15,525 nucleotides of DNA from Segetimicrobium sp035279545 (GTDB lineage: Bacteria; Sysuimicrobiota; Sysuimicrobiia; Sysuimicrobiales; Segetimicrobiaceae), in NCBI GenBank assembly GCA_035279545.1, contig DATEHM010000204.1, positions 1-15,525 on the forward strand. Reading direction: 5' to 3'. The notes under the pieces were generated by a model, which saw only the letters and a program-made list of their open reading frames with translations, was not told the origin of the DNA and did not search any database. The position numbers and the translations under genes were made by a program. Positions 1-5,275 of this stretch are shown piece after piece. Position 1 is the first letter of the stretch. The number at the start of each line of letters is the position of its first letter.

Positions 1-748
1 CCGTGCTCGTATAGTAGGTGCGCCGGAAGGCCACCCGCCACAGTGCGGTCAAAATCGTCCCTTGCAGCCGTTCGACGAACCCATTGGTCCAGGCGTGCCG
101 CGGCTTGGTCCGCCGGTGCTCGATGCCCACGTCCCGGCACATCGCCGTGCACCGGAGCGGAAATTCCGAGCCGCGATCGGTCAGGATAGCGCGGACCCGA
201 TGCCCGGCCCGCTGGTACGCGGGGAGCAGCCGCGCGCGCACAAAGGCCATCGTCGCGGCCTGGGTGACGCGCGGCACGAGGGTCGCCAGCGCGTCGGAAC
301 ACGCCGCAGCGCAGACCGTCAGCTGCCAGACCCGGCCCACGCCCTTGAGCTTCCCCACGGAGCAGGCGTCCACGCACCCGAGGTCTCCCGGGCGCTGCGC
401 GTCCACATGGCGCGGGAGCTGGCGACGCCGGGTGCGCTCGGTCAGGCGCCCGTCGACGGTCGCCGCCCGGGCCTCCACCCGCGTCAAGCGTTCCCAGCGG
501 GTCTGCAGCCCATGCCGCTTCAAGATCCCGTACACGCCCGACGCGCTCACCCGCCAGCCGCCCCAGCGCACGGGCCGGAGTTGGGCGGCGATCCGGGCTG
601 GCCCAGGCGGGGGCCACAGGAGTGCGGACGCCACCACGCCATGCTCCAGCGCCGGCGTCGCCTGGCGCGGCCACCGGCTGGGCCGGGTCGGCCGGGGCAG
701 CAGCCCATCGGGCTTCCCTCTGCACCGGGTGTCGTGAGATTGGCCCGT
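1..748 (-). pseudogene. IS481-family DDE transposase, partial and N-terminally degraded
   Basis: This is the body of an integrase-core (rve) transposase read on the minus strand; it runs off the left window edge. Visible blocks in order are a region like the second helix-turn-helix segment (VYGILKRHGLQTRWERL), the first catalytic Asp in HVDAQRPGDLGCVDA, the second in ILTDRGSEF, and the glutamate motif KPRHAWTNGFVERLQGT. These are typical of IS481/IS3-type transposases. The frame opens only after a TGA at 749-751 and has no ATG near its start. The usual N-terminal helix-turn-helix of about 50 residues is missing. A possible remnant of the true start (HERANLTTPG) lies just upstream in another frame, ending near 777. 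I infer an internal deletion plus frameshift, so the element is probably dead. The family call is strong; the exact 5' limit is uncertain. Confidence 0.8.
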
Positions 749-936
749 TCATGAAAAAGGGAGGGAGCCAGGCGCACGCCATTATCACGGACGTCAACTC
801 GCCAAAGTTCGCCTGGCGGCTCTGAGCCGGCACCATCGTCACAATGGGGTCAAGCGCGGCGGCCCAAGGATCCTGGTGGCATGCCGTCCGGCGTCCAGAG
901 GCACATGACGCCCGACTCCCCAAACCGCGGGTGACA
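1..936 (-). mobile_element. Putative IS481-type insertion sequence remnant, 5' side
   Basis: The transposase remnant is preceded on its upstream side by about 160 bases with no gene. On the minus strand this leader begins with TGTCACCC at 936-929, and IS481 elements commonly begin with TGT. The boundary is an inference, because the other end lies outside the window and no inverted repeat or target duplication can be matched. Confidence 0.3.
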
Positions 937-1022
937 GATCCGTCATCAGGGAGTGCGTAAGAATCGTCCCGCCGACCTTTCACCTCTTCTCCGGATATTG
1001 CCCATATTGCCCATTATTCGTC

Positions 1023-1051
1023 TTGCACAGAATTAGCATATATGCTAATAT
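1023..1051 (+). promoter_or_regulatory. Sigma70-type promoter of the toxin-antitoxin pair
   Basis: TTGCAC at 1023-1028 and TAATAT at 1046-1051 are separated by exactly 17 bases. Transcription would start near 1058, only a few bases before the GTG of the toxin at 1062, and no Shine-Dalgarno sequence fits in between. The toxin message may therefore be almost leaderless, which would keep toxin translation low relative to the antitoxin, which has a good ribosome site. Confidence 0.55.
1032..1049. promoter_or_regulatory. 18-bp perfect palindrome, likely antitoxin operator
   Basis: ATTAGCATATATGCTAAT is a perfect 18-bp inverted repeat. It covers the spacer and the start of the -10 box of the toxin-antitoxin promoter. 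Xre-type antitoxins generally bind such palindromes to repress their own operon, so this is the expected operator. Binding is inferred from position and symmetry only. Confidence 0.65.
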
Positions 1052-1061
1052 GGGTTAGACC

Positions 1062-1436
1062 GTGGAATCACTCCCAGCCTGGTCCACCGTCTTCTACGTC
1101 GCCCCCTCCGGTCGCGCGCCGGTCGGGGAATGGCTCGACGGGCAGGACGAGGAGGTCCAGGAACGGGCCGTCGCGCTATTGCAGCTCCTTCGGGATCAAG
1201 GTGGGCGGCTGGGGATGCCCCACGCGAAGCACCTGCGCAAGAAGGTTTGGGAGTTACGCTTCCAGGCGCGCAGCGGAGCGTACCGACTTCTGTATGCGGC
1301 GGTGAGCGGGCAGCGTATCCTGGTCCTGCATGGGTTCCGGAAGACGACCCAGGAGACGCCGCGGGGGGAGCTGAGAATCGTCGAGGAACGGCTGGCGGAG
1401 TTCGTGCGATCAGACCGGACAGACAAAGGGAGGTAG
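1062..1436 (+). CDS. HigB/Gp49-like toxin (RelE superfamily)
   Basis: This 124-residue protein has the hallmarks of the phage-derived Gp49-like/HigB branch of RelE toxins, which are ribosome-dependent mRNA endonucleases. The diagnostic block spans residues 52-110: a MPHAKHLRKKVWELRF strand, a basic RSGAYRLLYA segment (70-79), and LHGFRKTTQETPRGEL (89-104), matching the family pattern HxFxKKTxxTPxxEI. The start is GTG at 1062; no upstream in-frame start exists after the promoter. The toxin comes first and its stop (1434-1436) is followed eight bases later by the antitoxin ATG, with the antitoxin ribosome site lying inside the toxin's last codons. That order (toxin before antitoxin) is typical of HigBA-type pairs. 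The family is clear; activity is inferred. Confidence 0.88.
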   Translation: MESLPAWSTVFYVAPSGRAPVGEWLDGQDEEVQERAVALLQLLRDQGGRLGMPHAKHLRKKVWELRFQARSGAYRLLYAAVSGQRILVLHGFRKTTQETPRGELRIVEERLAEFVRSDRTDKGR

Positions 1437-1444
1437 CGGCCATC

Positions 1445-1819
1445 ATGACATCCAGGCGACGAACTGCTGTGAGCACCGCGGGGTGGGAGGAGAAAGTGCT
1501 GGTCCGTCATGGGGCGGCCGAGCGCGTGGCGCAATACCGAGTCGAGGTCGAGACGGGCCGCTTCATCGAACAGCTGCTAGAGGCTTCGGGGAAGACGCAG
1601 CGAAGCATCGCGGCGATGGCGCGGGTACCGGAGCCAAACCTCACGAGGATCAAGCGTGGGGAGATCCTGCCGTCGCTGGACACGATCGCACGGTTGACCT
1701 GGGCGGCGCTTGGCGTCGGCCTTGAGCTGAGGCTTCAGGGCCGCCGGTCGAAGCAGGTCGAGCCGATCGTCCTGCGGTTCGCATCCAGGCGGCGGAAGGG
1801 AATACTTGCGCGGGCTTAG
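1445..1819 (+). CDS. Xre-family antitoxin (HigA-like)
   Basis: This 124-residue protein has a helix-turn-helix domain around residues 36-95. The segment GKTQRSIAAMARVPEPNLTR (49-68) is the HTH, followed by the typical PSLDTIARLTWAALG helix. A basic tail (RRSKQ, FASRRRKG) follows. Such proteins neutralise the partner toxin by direct binding and repress the shared promoter. The start ATG at 1445 is chosen because AAAGGGAGG at 1425-1433 precedes it, overlapping the toxin stop; the frame stays open further upstream but only in the shadow of the toxin. The reading frame after its TAG stays open into the next gene remnant. The antitoxin role rests on gene pairing and the HTH. Confidence 0.88.
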   Translation: MTSRRRTAVSTAGWEEKVLVRHGAAERVAQYRVEVETGRFIEQLLEASGKTQRSIAAMARVPEPNLTRIKRGEILPSLDTIARLTWAALGVGLELRLQGRRSKQVEPIVLRFASRRRKGILARA

Positions 1820-2306
1820 CGGGGCAGCGTCGGTTCCAAGAACCATCTCATCTGGGCCCCCCGTAATGGGAGGCCGCCGCTGAAGTATTACGCCAAGATC
1901 ACCGAGTTCGCACGGGACCCGGCCGACTGGCCAGGGCGAGCGACAAGGGACAAACTCCGTATCGAGCACAAGATTCATGTGCAGCGCAAAGGCGAAGATC
2001 TCGGCTTCGTCGTAGCAAAAGCTGCTCTCGAGGCCGATTCGCCCGAGGCAGCAGCAGCGCAGCTTCTTTTACAGCTCAAATCGGCGAAGCTGATTCGTGA
2101 CCAGGACGGTGCATTGATTGACGCCACATGGCATGATGACGGAGGTCACAAGCCCGATCTGCCAGTTGATGCTATCGCGGCTTCAATTGCATGGACTGTC
2201 GGCAGAAAGGGTCCGGGAACGCCGTCAGGAATTCCTGGCGAAGACAACCCGCAACCGCGCCAATACGAAGGCGGGCCCAAGTTCGAATCCCAAGGAGCCT
2301 TGGTGA
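1820..2306 (+). pseudogene. Frameshifted hypothetical gene remnant
   Basis: Directly after the antitoxin stop, the same frame stays open and reads as plausible protein (APRNGRPPLKYYAKITEF, then DKLRIEHKIHVQRKGEDLG, then a QLLLQLKSAKLIRDQDGALI stretch) with no ATG before a GTG at 1979. Around 2200 the protein-like reading switches to the next frame: up to AASIAWTV in frame one, then ERVRERRQEFLAKTTRNRAN and a natural end at the TGA 2304-2306. Staying in the first frame gives low-quality sequence to 2389. I infer a one-base indel near 2200 and a lost start, so this is a broken gene. I do not recognise the family. The region looks less GC-rich than the genes to the right, consistent with transferred DNA. 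Confidence 0.5.
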
Positions 2307-2475
2307 GCATCTCTTGTGCCTTAGCCGTGCCACAAAATGGTCAAAATCGGCCTACGAGACCCGAACAGACCCCACGAACCCCAACATAGCGAGAGGCCCG
2401 CAAACGCAGGTGCCGCACGGGTTTCCGCGTATTCTCTGCGTTTCCGGGTCGTTCGATAGAATCGCGTAAGCCCAA

Positions 2476-2520
2476 TTTGGGAGCAGAAGGTCCCCGGTTC
2501 AAGTCCGGGCGCCCCGACCA
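2476..2520 (+). repeat. tRNA-Pro(UGG) 3' fragment, probable attachment-site scar
   Basis: The segment starts with an anticodon loop TTTGGGA (anticodon TGG, proline). It continues through the variable region and a perfect T-arm (CCCGG TTCAAGT CCGGG), and ends with the acceptor strand CGCCCCG plus ACCA. The matching 5' half (a CGGGGCG acceptor strand and D-arm) is not found upstream, so this is not a functional tRNA. Integrative elements recombine at the 3' ends of tRNA genes and leave exactly such a 3' copy at the distal junction. On that reading the element lies to the left and the host chromosome to the right. Confidence 0.7.
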
Positions 2521-2634
2521 AAGCTAAGTAGAATAAAGGGTCCCGCACGCTCACAGGATTTGCACGGAACTTCGCCCGAGGAAGCATGGGCACACCCCGC
2601 ATTCACTCGGCCGGGCGATTGAAGCAACCCAATT

Positions 2635-2678
2635 GAGGCGGCAGGGAGGGAACCTCACCTCGAGGCCCTGCCCGCCTC
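2635..2678. repeat. 12-bp imperfect hairpin
   Basis: GAGGCGGCAGGG at 2635-2646 pairs with CCCTGCCCGCCTC at 2666-2678 with one bulged C and a 19-base loop. No T-run follows on either side, so a simple rho-independent terminator is not supported. Confidence 0.45.
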
Positions 2679-2903
2679 TCCGGGAACGAAGGTCACGTCT
2701 TCGATTTAGCGCTCGCGCTTGCTTATGCGGAGCCGGTAGAGCCGCCTTGTTCCGCCGGCCCGGTGTGCACCCTTCCGTTTTCTCACCATCCCGTGTCCCT
2801 ACGTTCTGTAGTTTCTTCTGGTTGACGACATGCTGGCTCACCGGCGCGACGAGCCGGGGGGGCCGGTTCAAGGCCGGCATGTAGGTGACGGCTCGGCGCA
2901 ACC

Positions 2904-2940
2904 GTTGCCCAGAGGCTAATTGCCGGGTCTCTTGGGCAAT
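2904..2940. repeat. 10-bp hairpin in a leader region
   Basis: TTGCCCAGAG at 2905-2914 pairs with CTCTTGGGCAA at 2929-2939 with one bulged base and a 14-base loop. It is followed by a small ACCC/GGGT pairing near 2941-2955. It could be part of a structured 5' leader for the secreted protein gene, about 225 bases downstream. Confidence 0.35.
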
Positions 2941-3165
2941 ACCCTCACCGGGTGGATCCCACAGTTGAGTCTATTGGAGGGTCGATGTCACCGAGAGGAT
3001 GCCGCTCAGAAGTCCGGCGTGAACTACTCCTCTAAACCCTCGCGCGTGGAGAGGCTCATCCCGTATGCCCTATCCGAGGAGAACGGCAGGCCGGCACTAC
3101 CCCTGCGGAAGTGCCTCACACCTACCCGGATCATGCGCCCAGAAAGGCGCCAAGGAGGACGGATA

Positions 3166-3519
3166 ATGCGATTGATCGCACTAGCGCTCGTGTTGTTTGA
3201 AGTTCTTCTGGGGCAGGTCGCTCCCGCCGGGGCCGCCTCTTCCAGCGACCCGTGCGTGGAGGTTCTGAACGCCCGGCAGGATACCCTTACGTTGCAGGTG
3301 GACGGCTACAGCGGGTCGTGGACATTCGCCCCCGGCGAAGGGCCCCTTTACTTGGCTGCGGATAATGTGCCGATCCACACCAACAGCGCCACGAACATGA
3401 TATGGGCGCACGGCGGGGAGGGCCTGATTTATTGGGTGCGTTACACCGTCACGCAAAAGGACTTCTCGATCCCGGGCTACTGCAACAGCGGCACGTGGTT
3501 AGCGGTATTCCGGCAGTGA
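3166..3519 (+). CDS. Small secreted hypothetical protein
   Basis: A 117-residue protein with a clear Sec signal peptide: MRLIALALVLFEVLLGQ, then VAPAGAAS with a likely cleavage after AGA or GAA around residues 22-24. The mature part of about 93 residues holds just two cysteines (in SSDPCVEV and PGYCNSG) that could form one disulfide. Otherwise it looks like beta-strand-rich sequence with many aromatic and Gly/Ser residues (DGYSGSWTF, IYWVRYTVT). The start is set by AAGGAGG at 3152-3158, seven bases before the ATG. The frame is open back to 2920 but the signal peptide fixes the start. I do not recognise a family; export to the cell surface or medium is inferred from the signal peptide. Confidence 0.75.
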   Translation: MRLIALALVLFEVLLGQVAPAGAASSSDPCVEVLNARQDTLTLQVDGYSGSWTFAPGEGPLYLAADNVPIHTNSATNMIWAHGGEGLIYWVRYTVTQKDFSIPGYCNSGTWLAVFRQ

Positions 3520-3610
3520 AGGCGAGTTGATGAAATCCGGATGCCGAAGCGGGTGCTCATGGTTCTGGGGACGCCCTTCGTGGTGCTCCCTCCGTTCCTT
3601 GCTCTGGGGG

Positions 3611-3928
3611 CTAGATGCGGCAGCCGAATTCCGACAAGACCTTGACCAACCAGCGCTCGCCGATCTTGAAGGCCGCGATGGGGCGTGGGTCCAGCGTCAT
3701 GCGAGAAAGCGCGGTGGCGCGGCGGGCGATCTCCGCCGCTTTCTTGTAATGCAGTGCCTCGTTCCTGCCATACTCGAGCAGGGTGAGAATCGTCTCGTCG
3801 ATCCAGTGGACGACCTGCTTGCCGAAGGGGAGTTCATCTAAATTGAACTCTTGGGAGGGCGTTTTCTCAATCGCCCGGCCCCAGTCGTGTAATTCGGCGT
3901 CGGAAATTTCGAGATCGTCAAGTCGCAT
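3611..3928 (-). CDS. Hypothetical 105-residue cytosolic protein
   Basis: This minus-strand protein starts MRLDDLEISDAELHDWGRAI and ends VKVLSEFGCRI. It has balanced charged and hydrophobic composition, predicted mostly helical by eye, with no membrane segment or signal peptide. GGAGG (complement of 3936-3940) sits seven bases before the ATG at 3928, which is why the longer upstream extension to 4216 is not used. It faces the secreted-protein gene convergently (stops about 90 bases apart) and is divergent from the exonuclease gene. A plus-strand frame over 3527-3841 is its shadow. I do not recognise a family; a short, acidic-then-basic helical protein could be a small regulator or partner protein, but nothing in the sequence shows it. 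Confidence 0.72.
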   Translation of the reverse strand: MRLDDLEISDAELHDWGRAIEKTPSQEFNLDELPFGKQVVHWIDETILTLLEYGRNEALHYKKAAEIARRATALSRMTLDPRPIAAFKIGERWLVKVLSEFGCRI

Positions 3929-4160
3929 GCATTGGCCTCCGGTCCATCCCGGTGCGTTCGAGTGCGGCGGAGATCCCGTGATGCGGGCTCGGCACGCGTA
4001 AGGAGTTATTGCCCAAAAGGCGCTTGCTTGTGGACCAGCCGACGTCCGACACCGCCTTCGCCGGGGGGGGGTATGGAGGTGGTCGCGGGGGCGCAGGCGA
4101 AAGCTGCTACGTCTCGCCGCCGTTCGCCGAGCACCGCCGTTTTGAGGAGCCGCCCGCCGA

Positions 4161-4853
4161 ATGCCCAAATCCCCGATGGCGATCGACATCGAGACCGTGG
4201 GGCAAGACTGGTGCACGTTGGCGCCCGAGGTCCAGGCCTACCTCCTCGACACGGCCAAGGGGGAGACCCAGCGCGAGGAGGTGCCGGAGAAGTTGGGACT
4301 GCACCCGGGCACGGGTCACATCGTCGCCATCGGCCTGTGGCATCCCGACGAGGACCGGGGCGCCATCCTCCTGGAAGGAGGCGCGCAGGACTGGGATGAC
4401 TTCCCTCCCCAGGCCAAGATCTTTCGAGACCGGGAAGACGCCCTGCTGCGCGAGTTTTGGCGGATTGTCGGCGATGCGGCCACAACCATCGTGACGTTCT
4501 ATGGCCGGTCCTTCGACGCGCCCTACCTCATGCTCCGGTCGGCGATCTTGGGGGTGGTCCCCAGCCGGAACCTTCTGCCGTATCGCTACAGTTTCCAGGA
4601 ACATTGCGACCTGGCGGAGGTGCTGAGCTTCAGGAACTCCCGGCGCCCTGCGGGGAATCTTGACTTCTGGTGCCGCCAATTTGGCATCGAGTCGCCGAAG
4701 GCCGAAATGCGCGGCCGCAACGTCGCCACCCTGTATGGAGAAGGGAAGCTTGAGGAGATTGCCCGGTATTGCCTGGGCGATGCGCGCGCCACCGCCCGGC
4801 TCTACCTTCGGCTCCGCCCGATCATCCGCCTGGTGGATCAAGAGCGGGCCTGA
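4161..4853 (+). CDS. Predicted PolB-type 3'-5' exonuclease (RNase H-like fold)
   Basis: This 230-residue single-domain protein resembles the stand-alone exonucleases related to the proofreading domain of family B DNA polymerases (DNA_pol_B_exo2 type). Its DEDDy residues can be placed: Asp9 and Glu11 in MAIDIET (Exo I), Asp119 in FYGRSFDAPYL (Exo II), and Tyr203 with Asp207 in YCLGDARAT (Exo III). It would remove nucleotides from DNA 3' ends using two metal ions; the biological role, probably in repair, is not shown. No polymerase domain follows. ATG 4161 has GAGGAGC at 4144-4150 upstream, somewhat far; a more distant start would cross low-complexity sequence with a run of nine G. The family call is confident and the start moderately so. 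Confidence 0.88.
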   Translation: MPKSPMAIDIETVGQDWCTLAPEVQAYLLDTAKGETQREEVPEKLGLHPGTGHIVAIGLWHPDEDRGAILLEGGAQDWDDFPPQAKIFRDREDALLREFWRIVGDAATTIVTFYGRSFDAPYLMLRSAILGVVPSRNLLPYRYSFQEHCDLAEVLSFRNSRRPAGNLDFWCRQFGIESPKAEMRGRNVATLYGEGKLEEIARYCLGDARATARLYLRLRPIIRLVDQERA

Positions 4854-4989
4854 GATCTTGCGCCGGGTGGGTGGAGATCTGCTCGAAGTTCCGGCGAGGT
4901 AACCGGATGGGCCGAAAGGTTTAAGTTTCGATGGAGTCGGGAATACATATTTAACGGAACCTAGGATCTCGAAAGGGGGTGTCATTACC

Positions 4990-5052
4990 ATGATCTTCCT
5001 CCTGTTGGGCCTCCTGATTCTGGCGGCCACCGGGCACATGATTCTTCGGTAA
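4990..5052 (+). CDS. 20-residue single-span membrane peptide
   Basis: The ORF encodes MIFLLLGLLILAATGHMILR, a hydrophobic helix of about 17 residues with a basic end, then TAA. A purine-rich ribosome site (GAAAGGGGG, 4971-4979) sits about ten bases before the ATG, and an AT-rich promoter-like segment (TTAAGT at 4921-4926, 17-base gap, TACATA at 4944-4949) lies upstream. The combination of promoter, ribosome site and membrane helix in a 136-base gap after the exonuclease supports a real small protein, but a 20-codon frame can arise by chance. No homologue is recognised. Confidence 0.45.
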   Translation: MIFLLLGLLILAATGHMILR

Positions 5053-5174
5053 GCCCGGCTAGGGACCGAGCGATCGGAAGAGTCCGCCGCATACCCCCCG
5101 GGCGGATCGATCGGGTGTGGGGGGGATGGGATCGCGCGCGACGAGGGGCGTGCCGTTGATACGACAGCGCCAAG

Positions 5175-5202
5175 AGGGAGGACTGATCCGTTGGTCCTCC
5201 CT
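5175..5202. terminator. Strong hairpin, possible terminator or leader element
   Basis: AGGGAGGAC at 5175-5183 pairs perfectly with GTCCTCCCT at 5194-5202. Two wobble pairs and one A-T pair extend the stem to a TCCG tetraloop. Only TTAATCTAT follows, so the T-run is weak. It lies 74 bases before the start of the large secreted protein, so it could end the upstream transcript or act as an attenuator in that gene's leader. Confidence 0.4.
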
Positions 5203-5275
5203 TAATCTATCCGGAAGCGGCATCCCGCGAGACCAACGGCGTCAAGGGACACGGCTGAGGCTGAGAGGTGGCATC

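Larger units (their letters stand above)
2521..3165. other. Gene-free, hairpin-rich intergenic stretch
   Basis: No reading frame here looks like protein on either strand. A minus-strand frame over 2551-2901 is open but has unconvincing composition and no family signature. The stretch contains two good hairpins (2635-2678 and 2904-2940) and a weaker CCTCT/AGAGG pairing at 3029-3054. The last part is the leader of the secreted protein gene at 3166. I see no riboswitch that I can name. Confidence 0.5.

Noticed and set aside
2400..2520. Complete tRNA-Pro gene
   Set aside because: No 5' acceptor strand or D-arm pairs with the 3' part; the sequence upstream of the anticodon loop does not form the anticodon stem.
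2321..2602. Minus-strand frame containing GAPGLEPGTF
   Set aside because: This is the translation of the tRNA-Pro fragment on the opposite strand, a well-known false protein pattern.
3527..3841. Plus-strand frame of 104 codons
   Set aside because: It is antisense to the better-composed minus-strand gene, which has its own ribosome site and protein-like composition.
4107..5039. Long minus-strand frame over the exonuclease
   Set aside because: Its composition is that of a GC-rich shadow, whereas the plus strand carries all DEDDy residues.
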